From Acidobacteriota bacterium (lineage in GTDB: Bacteria > Acidobacteriota > Polarisedimenticolia > J045), in assembly GCA_030949985.1 (NCBI GenBank), contig JAUZRX010000017.1, positions 124,001-188,000 on the forward strand: 64,000 nucleotides of DNA, given 5' to 3'. The notes beneath the pieces are model-generated. The model was not told the origin of the DNA and made no database searches. It saw only the letters and a list, made by a program, of their open reading frames with translations. Positions 39,767-47,257 of the stretch are shown piece by piece. Within the stretch, counting starts at the first letter, position 1. Each line of letters begins with the position of its first letter. Position numbers and translations under genes: made by a program.

Positions 39767-40737
39767 GACGGCGACTGGTGATCGGCGGTGTGGAACTCCC
39801 CACGCCCCTGGTGCTGGCTCCCATGGCGGGGATCTGCGATCGCTATTTCCGCCGGATGATCCGCCGGGTCGGCGGGGTGGGCCTGGTGTCGATGGAGTTC
39901 ATCTCCGCCGAGGCGGTGACCCGGGGGATCCGGCCCATCATCGAGAAGATGGCCTTCAGTGACGCCGAGCGACCTCTGGCGATCCAGATCTACGGCAGCG
40001 ATCCCGAGCGCATGGCCGAGTGTGCTGCGGTGGTCGACGCGCTGGGACCGGAGATCTGCGACATCAACATGGGGTGCCCCGCCAACAAGGTGCTCAAGGG
40101 CTGTGCCGGGGCGGCCTTGATGGCGGACCTGGGACTCGCCGCACGGATCATCGAAGCCTGCCGGCGCCGCCTGAACCGCCCGCTGACAGTGAAGTTCCGC
40201 CTCGGTCTCGGACGTCGGGACGATGAGCCGGGCTACCTGGAGCTGGGCCGGATCTGCGAGGATCTGGGTGTGGCCGCCATCACCCTCCACGCCCGCACCG
40301 CTCGACAGATGTACACCGGGCGGGCCGACTGGAACCATATCCGCCGATTGAAGGAGAGCGTGTCGATTCCCGTCATCGGCAACGGCGACGTGTTCACCGC
40401 CGACGATGCCATGGCCCTGTTCGAGAGCACCGGCTGTGACGGGGTGATGGCGGGACGGGGCGTGCTGCGCGATCCGTGGCTCTTCCGCCGCATCGCCGCC
40501 CGCCTCGAGGGAAGCCCCGAACCGGAGGTCAGCCTGGAGGACCGGAAGAGCCTGATGCTCGAGCACTTCCGCTGGGTCGCCCGGGAAGAGCCGCCCCCTG
40601 TCGCGCTGCACAAGATGCGCACCTTCGCGGGGCGTTACACCAAGGGACTCGCCGGTGGGCGCGCCCTGCGCGAAAGACTCGGCAAGCTGGCGGATCCGAG
40701 CGACTTTCTGGACGCTCTCGAAGAGCACTTCTGCTAG
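39763..40737 (+). CDS. dusB: tRNA-dihydrouridine synthase (DusB-like)
   Basis: A 324-residue FMN enzyme that reduces uridines in the tRNA D-loop. The barrel begins TPLVLAPMAGICDRYFRRMI. The catalytic Cys105 lies in DINMGCPANKVLKGCAGAAL, followed by TVKFRLGL, AITLHARTARQMYTG and IPVIGNGDVFTADDA. The C-terminal helical tRNA-binding domain is present. Start ATG 39763 overlaps the Nudix stop by four bases. DusB is the best guess among the Dus subfamilies. Confidence 0.92.
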   Translation: MRRRLVIGGVELPTPLVLAPMAGICDRYFRRMIRRVGGVGLVSMEFISAEAVTRGIRPIIEKMAFSDAERPLAIQIYGSDPERMAECAAVVDALGPEICDINMGCPANKVLKGCAGAALMADLGLAARIIEACRRRLNRPLTVKFRLGLGRRDDEPGYLELGRICEDLGVAAITLHARTARQMYTGRADWNHIRRLKESVSIPVIGNGDVFTADDAMALFESTGCDGVMAGRGVLRDPWLFRRIAARLEGSPEPEVSLEDRKSLMLEHFRWVAREEPPPVALHKMRTFAGRYTKGLAGGRALRERLGKLADPSDFLDALEEHFC

Positions 40738-40746
40738 CATGCCCGC

Positions 40747-41811
40747 ATGCGCATCGAGGTCCTCAGGCTCGTCCTCGGCCTGGCGGCCCTGGCGGTCGTC
40801 CTGCTGGGAACGGCCAGTGTTCTGGCTCCCTTCGTCACGCCGATCCTGTGGTCCCTGATCCTCGGTTCGGCGACCTGGCCGGCCTACCGTCGGTTGCGGC
40901 GGTATTTCGGCCAGCGGACCAACCTGGCCGCCCTGGTGATGAGCGCGGTGTTGTTGGCCCTGCTGCTGATTCCGGCCTCGTTGCTCTCGCTGGCCTTGGT
41001 GCGCGAACTCGGTCCGGAGGTCGAGCGCGTCGTGGCCTGGGCCTCCGCGGATCGCCCCCAACTGCCTGCCGTGCTGGACCGGGTTCCCGCCGTGCGTGAG
41101 GTGCTCGAGGAGTGGCTGACCGGCCTCGACGACCCGGAGATGCGCAAGTCCCTGCTGCGCCAGGCCACCGGGCAGAGCCAGCAGTTCTACCAGTTCGGGC
41201 GCAACTTGCTGCGCCACCTGGCCGATGTCTTTCTCACCCTCTTCACCCTCTTCTTCGTCTATCGCGACGGCGAGGCTCTCACCGGGGAGGTGAGTGTGCT
41301 GCTCGACCGCATCGCCTCCGGTCGCGGTCGGACGATCCTCGATGCGGTGCGTGAAACGGTACGGGCCGTGTTCTATGGCTGGCTGATGACGGCCATGGCC
41401 CAGGGGCTGGTGGCCATGCTGGGATACTGGATCGTCGGCATGCGCTCGCCGGTGCTGCTCGGCGTGGCGACCGGATTGGCCGCGGTGATTCCCTTCGGCG
41501 TGGGCCTGGTGTGGATTCCGGCCATCGTCACGCTGCTCCTGCATCGGGCCTGGTGGCAGGCGATCTTTCTGGCCCTGTGGTCTCTGCTGGTCGTCTCGGT
41601 GATCGACAACGTGATCCGGCCGCTGGTGATCTCGGGACCCTCGCGCATCCCCTTCATCCTGGTTTTCTTCGGCGTGCTCGGTGGGCTGGCCAGTTTCGGT
41701 CTGCTGGGGCTGGTGCTCGGGCCGGTCTTCCTGGCGGTGATGCTGGCCCTCTGGCGCCAGGCCCGAGAGGCCCTGGCCGAAGAAGACCACCGGTTGGCCG
41801 ATCCGGGTTGA
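40747..41811 (+). CDS. AI-2E/PerM family membrane transporter
   Basis: A 354-residue integral membrane protein of the AI-2E (PerM/TqsA) family. Helices at about residues 5-45 and 60-80 flank a soluble loop. The family's second half has FLTLFTLFFVYRDGEALTGE, then GLAAVIPFGVGLVWIPAIVT and SVIDNVIRPLVISGPSRIPF. Members export small molecules or exchange ions; the substrate cannot be told from sequence. It starts at ATG 40747, ten bases after the dus stop. Its last bases hold the -35 box of the tRNA promoter. Confidence 0.92.
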   Translation: MRIEVLRLVLGLAALAVVLLGTASVLAPFVTPILWSLILGSATWPAYRRLRRYFGQRTNLAALVMSAVLLALLLIPASLLSLALVRELGPEVERVVAWASADRPQLPAVLDRVPAVREVLEEWLTGLDDPEMRKSLLRQATGQSQQFYQFGRNLLRHLADVFLTLFTLFFVYRDGEALTGEVSVLLDRIASGRGRTILDAVRETVRAVFYGWLMTAMAQGLVAMLGYWIVGMRSPVLLGVATGLAAVIPFGVGLVWIPAIVTLLLHRAWWQAIFLALWSLLVVSVIDNVIRPLVISGPSRIPFILVFFGVLGGLASFGLLGLVLGPVFLAVMLALWRQAREALAEEDHRLADPG

Positions 41812-41836
41812 CGCTCTCCGAAGCGGGGGCTAGAAT
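41808..41836 (+). promoter_or_regulatory. Promoter of the tRNA-Gly transcription unit
   Basis: TTGACG (41808-41813) and TAGAAT (41831-41836) with exactly 17 bases between them. Initiation near 41843 leaves about 55 bases before the tRNA 5' end, to be removed by RNase P. The -35 box overlaps the transporter stop codon. Confidence 0.75.
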
Positions 41837-41898
41837 CCCGCTTCTTCCTGGCTCGCCGGGAAGGCCGCGGGTCCGCTTCCCGGCGGAAATCGCAACGA

Positions 41899-41974
<76 letters not shown>

Positions 41975-41992
41975 GTCGCCCTGGAGACGCTC

Positions 41993-42757
41993 TTGTCCTC
42001 CACTGCCGGCCCCACCCCCCAGCGCAGGCGTGCCGTGATCACCGGCGCGGGCAGCGGTATCGGGCGTGCGACCGCCCTGGCCCTGGCCGAGGGGTGGGAC
42101 CTGCTGCTGACCGGCAGGCGTCCGCAACCCCTCGAGGAGACCGCCGCTGCCTGCCGCGGGCGGGGCGCCGCCTGCCGGGTGGTCGCCGCCGATCTCGCCG
42201 ACCCCGCGCAGGTCGATGGCCTCGCGGGTACCGTGGCCGAGATCTGGGATGGACTCGAGCTGCTGGTGAACAACGCCGGCCTGGCGCACCGCGGCGATCT
42301 GGAGCGGACCGACCTCGGCGCCTGGGAGCGGCTGGTGGCGGTGAACCTGACCGCACCCTTCCTGCTTTCGAAGGCCCTGCTCTCCCGGCTTCGTCGGGGC
42401 GCCGCACCCGCGGTGATTCACGTGGCCAGCACCCTGGCCCTGGTGGGCCGCAGGGAGGGTATCGCCTACTGCGCCACGAAGGCCGGGCTTTTGGGGTTGA
42501 CCCGGGCGATGGCCCTCGACCTGGCTTCCGAGGGAATCCGGGTCAACGCAGTCTGCCCGGGGCTGACCCGCACGCCGATGGTGGAAGGCGACCCTGCGCG
42601 TCTCGAGCGCCTGGCCGCCGACAACCCTTCCGGCCGCATCGCCGAGCCGGGGGAGGTCGCGGCCATCATCGCCCTGCTCGCCGATCCTCGGGCGTCTTTC
42701 GTCACCGGCAGCGTCCTGACCGTCGACGGCGGTCAACTGGCGGGATTCTCCGACTGA
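41993..42757 (+). CDS. Short-chain dehydrogenase/reductase
   Basis: A 254-residue classical SDR with a Rossmann fold. It has the cofactor motif TGAGSGIG at 17-24, NNAG near 90, the catalytic Ser in HVASTLAL, and Tyr159/Lys163 in AYCATK, ending SFVTGSVLTVDGGQ. An arginine in TGRRPQP after the second strand hints at NADP. The start is TTG 41993, behind CTGGAG that lies just after the tRNA-Gly. With no other promoter visible, the gene is probably read from the tRNA promoter. The substrate is unknown. Confidence 0.9.
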   Translation: MSSTAGPTPQRRRAVITGAGSGIGRATALALAEGWDLLLTGRRPQPLEETAAACRGRGAACRVVAADLADPAQVDGLAGTVAEIWDGLELLVNNAGLAHRGDLERTDLGAWERLVAVNLTAPFLLSKALLSRLRRGAAPAVIHVASTLALVGRREGIAYCATKAGLLGLTRAMALDLASEGIRVNAVCPGLTRTPMVEGDPARLERLAADNPSGRIAEPGEVAAIIALLADPRASFVTGSVLTVDGGQLAGFSD

Positions 42758-42942
42758 CCCGGGTGACGCGCAGCGTGACGGCGGCAGGCCCCGGGCCGTC
42801 GCCGGCGGGTGCGCGTAAGGGCCTTCTGCCCCGGGGGCGCTCCCGCTCGCGATCATCCACCTGGGTTCGGACTTTTCCCATGGCTTCGCTTCCTGCCTCA
42901 CCGTAGACTTCGAGTGTTGGTGGGCAGGAGGCTGGAGATTCG

Positions 42943-43332
42943 ATGGAGGGGCATACCCGTTCGCCGTGGCGCTTGTTGATCGTCGACGATGACGAAGGCG
43001 TGCGCGAGGGCCTGGCCAAGGCTCTGGCCAGGCACGGCGGCTACGAGGTGGCGACGGCTGCCGATGGCTTCGAAGCCGGCTATCGTTTCGCGGCGATCCG
43101 GCCCCACCTGGTGATCCTCGACATCGTGATGCCCGGTATGGGGGGCTTCGACGTCTGCCAGCGGCTGCGGGAGCTGGCCGGAGAAGGCGAGATCAAGATC
43201 ATCGTTCTCACCGGCTACCCGGGAAACAGCAGCGGTGAGCGCTCCCTGGTTTCCGGAGCGGACCTGTTCCTGACCAAGCCCCAGGACATCCACTCTCTGG
43301 TGATGCACATCGACGACCTGCTCGGAGAGTAG
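42943..43332 (+). CDS. Single-domain response regulator
   Basis: A 129-residue receiver domain: acidic pocket IVDDDEGVREG, phospho-acceptor Asp60 in LVILDIVMPGMGGFDV, Thr in IIVLTGYPG and Lys in DLFLTKPQD. There is no output domain. It acts as a phosphorelay carrier or by protein contact. It is five bases before the histidine kinase gene and likely partners it. It starts at ATG 42943. Confidence 0.92.
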   Translation: MEGHTRSPWRLLIVDDDEGVREGLAKALARHGGYEVATAADGFEAGYRFAAIRPHLVILDIVMPGMGGFDVCQRLRELAGEGEIKIIVLTGYPGNSSGERSLVSGADLFLTKPQDIHSLVMHIDDLLGE

Positions 43333-43336
43333 GGGC

Positions 43337-44836
43337 ATGACGCGCCGGAAAGTACCGCCTCGCGCCCCTCGAGCCGCATCGGAGATTCCGGCACCGCCGC
43401 GACCCTGGGAGCGAGAGACGGCACGCCTGGCGGAGTCCTTCGGCAGGGGGTTCGCCCTGCTGGATCTGGCGGGGCGGATGCTGCTGGTCAACCGTCGCCT
43501 GCTGCAGCGGACCGGGCTGGACACCTCCCGTCTCGCCCTGGTGGCCCTCCTCGAGGCACTGGAGACGGAACCTTCGGTCCGGCAGGAGATTCTCGATCGC
43601 CTGCGGGAGATTTCCCGCGCCGGCGGCGGCTTCGAGCGGGAGCTGGGCGCCGCACGCGGGGCCGGCCGAACTTCGAGTCTGCTGCGGGCCGTGCGCCACG
43701 AAGGCGCGGCGGGGGAGCCCTCGCGGATCGTTCTCGAGTTCGATTTCGATGGGAACGCGGGGGGGCCTCTCGGCGCGGAACTGCGCCGCCGGCGCTCACG
43801 GACCCTCACCGGCCACCTGGCGGGAGGCCCGGATCTCCAGTTGGTGCTGGACGATGCGGGCCGGATCCTCGTCGTCGGAGGCGCCCTCGAGCGGCTGACG
43901 GGTTACGGGCGGGAGGAGGTCCTCGCCCGGCCGGCGCTGCGTTTCCTCACCCGGCGCAGCCTGGCCCCGGTGCGGCAGAGCCTGGGGCGGCTGAGGGACT
44001 CGGGAGGGGCGGAGACTCTCGAAGTGGAAATTCGGCGCCGCTCGGGCCGTCCCCTGCCGATGGCGGTCCAACTGCTGGTCTCGCCTCTCGAGCCCGGTCG
44101 GGTTTTCGTCTCCGCCCGGGACCTGGCTTCGAGGGAGATGCTCGTCCGGCAGCTGCGACTGACCGATCGCCTGGCGGCCACGGGCCGGCTGGCGGCGGGA
44201 GTCGCCCACGAGATCAACAACCCCCTGCAGGCGGTACTGATGCACCTCTCCCTGGTCGAGTCCTCCCTCGGAGACGACTTCGACCAGCAGGATTCCTGGC
44301 GCCGGCTGAAAGAGGGGATCGGGCGCATCCGGGAGATCGTCGCCGATCTTCTCGACCTGCACCGTGGTCGGGACCATGGCACGGGTCCGGTGGCGGTCAA
44401 CCGCATCGTCGAGGAGGTGCTCGGCCTGTGCCGGGCGCGGTTCCGACAGCGGGAGCTGCGCTCCACCGTCATCCTGGCCGAGAGTGGTCCCACCGTGCGG
44501 GTGCCGGCGCGCCATCTCTACCAGATCGTTCTGAACCTGGTGCTCAATGCCCTCGATGTGCTCGGGCGAAGAGGCCGGCTGGGCGTCACGACGCGCCTGC
44601 TGGCTGCTCGCGGGGAGGTGGAAATCGTCGTGGCCGACGCCGGCCCCGGGATTCCCGACAAGGTCCTGCCTCACATCTTCGATCCTTTCCGCTCCGCCGA
44701 AAGAAGCCCGGGCACGGGGCTCGGGCTCTTCGTGACTTGGGGCCTGGTGCGGGAATACGGGGGCCGGGTGCGGGTGGATACGTCTTCCCGGGGCGGAACT
44801 CGTTTCCATGTCTTTTTCCCGGTGGCGTCGTCGTGA
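43337..44836 (+). CDS. PAS-containing sensor histidine kinase
   Basis: A 499-residue soluble kinase with no membrane segment, so it senses a cytosolic cue. Two PAS-like regions occupy about residues 30-130 and 160-280 (GRILVVGGALERLTGYGREE). The phospho-acceptor His291 lies in GVAHEINNPLQAVLMHLSLV, the NtrB-like HEINNPL type. The ATP domain carries QIVLNLVLNALDVLGRRG (N box), VVADAGPGIPDKVLPHIFDP (G1) and GTGLGLFVTWGLVREYGG (G2). Its stop overlaps the ATG of the oxidoreductase gene (TGATG). Confidence 0.93.
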   Translation: MTRRKVPPRAPRAASEIPAPPRPWERETARLAESFGRGFALLDLAGRMLLVNRRLLQRTGLDTSRLALVALLEALETEPSVRQEILDRLREISRAGGGFERELGAARGAGRTSSLLRAVRHEGAAGEPSRIVLEFDFDGNAGGPLGAELRRRRSRTLTGHLAGGPDLQLVLDDAGRILVVGGALERLTGYGREEVLARPALRFLTRRSLAPVRQSLGRLRDSGGAETLEVEIRRRSGRPLPMAVQLLVSPLEPGRVFVSARDLASREMLVRQLRLTDRLAATGRLAAGVAHEINNPLQAVLMHLSLVESSLGDDFDQQDSWRRLKEGIGRIREIVADLLDLHRGRDHGTGPVAVNRIVEEVLGLCRARFRQRELRSTVILAESGPTVRVPARHLYQIVLNLVLNALDVLGRRGRLGVTTRLLAARGEVEIVVADAGPGIPDKVLPHIFDPFRSAERSPGTGLGLFVTWGLVREYGGRVRVDTSSRGGTRFHVFFPVASS

Positions 44837-46653
44837 TGCGCCCGCCGACGGCCGCGGCCCTTCGTTCCGTCGAAGTGTCCGCCTCGTCCCACTGCCCGCG
44901 CGAATGCCGGCTCCGGGCGGTGGTGGAAGCCGACCGGCTGATCGGCCTCGAAGCCGAGGAAGGGGCCGCGCCCTGTCCGCGCTGCCTGGACAGCGCGCGG
45001 GCGCTGGAAGAGAGGAGGCTTTCGACCCCGCTCCGGCCCCGGGCCGCCCGTCGCCTGAGGGACGCCTCCCACGACCTGGTCCCGATTCCCTGGAGCGAAT
45101 CCCTCGATCGCCTGGCCCGCGCCTTTGCCCAGGTGGGCCGGGGTGAGCGGCGCCTGGTGTGGATTCATGCCGCCGACCGTCCCCGCCTGTCGGCGGCCTA
45201 TGCCTTTCGCGTCGGTGCGCTGGCCGGTGACGTGGTGCACCTGCATCACGAAACCGACACCCAGGCCCTGGCGCTCCTGGCCGGGGATCTGGTGCCCCGG
45301 CCGATGCGCCTGGACGCAGCCGCCGGCCTCGACGGCCGAGTCGTCGCCTGGGGGATCGATCCCCTGCGGTCACCGGCGATCTTCCGCCGGCCCCTGATGC
45401 GGGGAGAGGGCTCGCTGGTGCTGGTCGTCGATCCCCGGCGTTCGTCCTCGGCGCGGCGGGCCGGAAGTCACCTGGCGCTCCGTCCCGGGACGGATGGCGC
45501 CCTGGCCCTGGGGCTGGCGGCGGGCCTGGCCGAGCGGGCCGGGCGGAACGATGCGCGGCTGGCCGGGTGGTCGACGGCCCGGGCGGCCGAAATCTGCCGG
45601 ATGGACAGGAGCGTCCTCGACGCGGCGGTGGCGACTCTCGCCGGGGGCCGGGCGACCCTGCTGGTGGGGGCCGGCCTGTTGGGTTCGGGCGATCCCCGCC
45701 ATGCTCTCGAAGCTCTGGTGGTGCTCGCCGAGACGGCCGGTCTGCGGCTGCTGTCACCCCGGCGCTTGCGTCCTCCGGCGCGGGATGTGCCGGCGCCCGA
45801 TCCCCGGGGATCGGTGGAGGAGGTCTCTTCCGGCCGACTCAAGGACTTCCTGGCTTCCACCGATCCCGCGACCGACGTGGTGATCGTCGAGGGGGGGGAT
45901 CCCCTGGAAAGCTGGGGCGGGGGACCGCTGCTCGAGGGTTACCTGCGCCGCGCGCGCTTCGTGGTGGTGCTTGCCGCTCATCGCAGCCCGGTCTGCCAGC
46001 ACGCCGACCTGGTGCTTCCCGTGGTGAGTTTCCTCGAGCACGGCGACCTGGAAGCCCGGCACTGGGGGCGAGTCCACCGCTGGGGGCAGGCCGCGTTGCC
46101 GCCCGCCGGGGAGAGCTACTCGCGGCAGCGGATCTGGGCCGCTGTCGCCCGGCGCCTGCAGTGGCCCGGACAGTGGCTGTCCGCTTCTCTCGAGCAACTC
46201 GCCGAGCAAATGACGACCATCGTCGATCCCGCGGCTCCGGTGGCGGTGCCCACGGCTGCGCCGATCTACCGCGAGACGGGGGAAGGGCCTCTCGCCACGC
46301 CCCGGCTCCACCGGGCCCTGCCGCTGCATCTGGTGCTCTGCACCGATCCCGAGGACGGCTCCGGCGTCGCCCCCGGTACGCGCCGCGTCCTGCTGGCGAC
46401 GGAAGACGCCCGCCTGCGAGGTATCGAGGAGGGGGACCAGGTGGTCGTGTACAACGAGCGGGGAAAGGTCGAGGGCCGGGCCGTCATCGACCCCGACCAG
46501 CCCTGTGGGGTGGTGGTGCTGGCCTGGTGGGAGCGGGGGGTGGTCGGCGACGCTCCGGCCGTGTTGCTGGACCCGGCCGTGGGGCGTGGGCCCTGCCTGG
46601 TCGAGGTCGACGCTCCCGCCCGAAAGGGCGAGCCGTCCCGCACCACGCCGTGA
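44836..46653 (+). CDS. Molybdopterin oxidoreductase-like protein, degenerate Fe-S site
   Basis: A 605-residue protein of the complex iron-sulfur molybdoenzyme/NuoG family, shorter than typical members. The N-terminal cluster motif is altered: SHCPREC and PCPRC supply Cys residues, but the first Cys of the usual CxxCxxxC is Ser. The central domain keeps VVAWGIDPLRSPAI, LRPGTDGALALGLAAGLA and HADLVLPVVSFLEHGDLEAR. The C-terminal cofactor-binding barrel is present (IEEGDQVVVYNERGKVEGRA). No twin-arginine signal is seen. Coupling to a histidine kinase gene suggests a sensory or scaffold role rather than respiration. This is inference. Confidence 0.75.
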   Translation: MRPPTAAALRSVEVSASSHCPRECRLRAVVEADRLIGLEAEEGAAPCPRCLDSARALEERRLSTPLRPRAARRLRDASHDLVPIPWSESLDRLARAFAQVGRGERRLVWIHAADRPRLSAAYAFRVGALAGDVVHLHHETDTQALALLAGDLVPRPMRLDAAAGLDGRVVAWGIDPLRSPAIFRRPLMRGEGSLVLVVDPRRSSSARRAGSHLALRPGTDGALALGLAAGLAERAGRNDARLAGWSTARAAEICRMDRSVLDAAVATLAGGRATLLVGAGLLGSGDPRHALEALVVLAETAGLRLLSPRRLRPPARDVPAPDPRGSVEEVSSGRLKDFLASTDPATDVVIVEGGDPLESWGGGPLLEGYLRRARFVVVLAAHRSPVCQHADLVLPVVSFLEHGDLEARHWGRVHRWGQAALPPAGESYSRQRIWAAVARRLQWPGQWLSASLEQLAEQMTTIVDPAAPVAVPTAAPIYRETGEGPLATPRLHRALPLHLVLCTDPEDGSGVAPGTRRVLLATEDARLRGIEEGDQVVVYNERGKVEGRAVIDPDQPCGVVVLAWWERGVVGDAPAVLLDPAVGRGPCLVEVDAPARKGEPSRTTP

Positions 46654-46718
46654 GGCCTGGCGCGGTGGATGCCGGTGCCGGTCTATCTCCTAGAGTCCGA
46701 TGGATTTCCACCGCCGGA

Positions 46719-46732
46719 TCCACAGCTGTGGA
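46719..46732. other. 14-bp perfect palindrome with DnaA-box-like halves
   Basis: TCCACAGCTGTGGA. With flanks it reads GGATCCACA, seven of nine against the DnaA box, and in reverse TGTGGAAAA, eight of nine. No dnaA, dnaN or cluster of further boxes is nearby, so an origin is not claimed; it may be an operator. Confidence 0.35.
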
Positions 46733-46954
46733 AAACCGCCCGCAGCTTCCCGGGGCGCTGTCCGGCGCGCCCGGGATTGCCTTAATGTACTGAAAACGCG
46801 GGACTCATGGCATTCACGAGGCGTTAAGGTCTGCCCGGGCTGCCAGCGCGGCAGGCTGGCCTGGCCGACAGGGCCGGGGTTTTGGAGGGGGAGGCCGCGA
46901 AGCGGAGAAAACTTGAACCTTTTCGTTGACAAGTCCATTAATAACAGATAAGCT

Positions 46955-47147
46955 TCAGCCCGAAATCGGAGCCAAGGACCATCCTCGACAGGGTGGATCC
47001 CGGAGGGCTCACGCCGAAGCCAGGGTTCGGGAAACCGCAGCGGGTCTTCGAACAACGGGTGGGGAACGACCCGGCGGACCGGCCCCGGCACTTGCCCTCC
47101 TTTCCGAGTCGGTCATCCCCCGCGGCACCCGTCGCGGGGGATGTCTT
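46955..47147 (+). ncRNA. Candidate structured RNA or leader before the EF-G gene
   Basis: A perfect TTGACA at 46926 is followed, 17 bases on, by a weak TAAGCT. About 190 bases later there is a strong hairpin with a T-rich tail. Between them TCGGA..AAGGA near the 5' side can pair with TCCTTTCCGA near the 3' side, so the molecule could fold end to end. No match to tmRNA, SRP RNA or RNase P signatures is seen. It could be a free small RNA or an attenuator of the EF-G gene that begins 110 bases downstream. Confidence 0.3.
47114..47147 (+). terminator. Intrinsic terminator-like hairpin
   Basis: CATCCCCCGCG (47114-47124) pairs perfectly with CGCGGGGGATG (47133-47143) across an eight-base loop and is followed by TCTTTT. 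It lies before, not after, the EF-G gene, so it should end a short upstream transcript. Confidence 0.6.
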
Positions 47148-47257
47148 TTGGGCGCTGAGACTGCCCGGTCCGGCGTTTTGACGGCGCTGGGAGGGCCTGC
47201 TAACGTCGGCTCCGCTGTTGCCGTCATCCGCGCCCGCGGGCGCTCCGGGAAACCCTG

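Larger units (their letters stand above)
46654..47257. other. Non-coding region upstream of the EF-G gene
   Basis: No supported gene in 604 bases. It contains a 14-bp palindrome TCCACAGCTGTGGA (46719-46732) built of two DnaA-box-like halves, an AT-rich patch with a perfect TTGACA (46926-46931), and a terminator-like hairpin at 47114-47143. The last two bracket a possible small RNA. Open frames on both strands lack start signals and family features. Confidence 0.5.

Noticed and set aside
46719-46960. Replication origin (DnaA-like palindrome and AT-rich patch)
   Set aside because: Only two imperfect boxes, and none of dnaA, dnaN, gidA or parAB is nearby.
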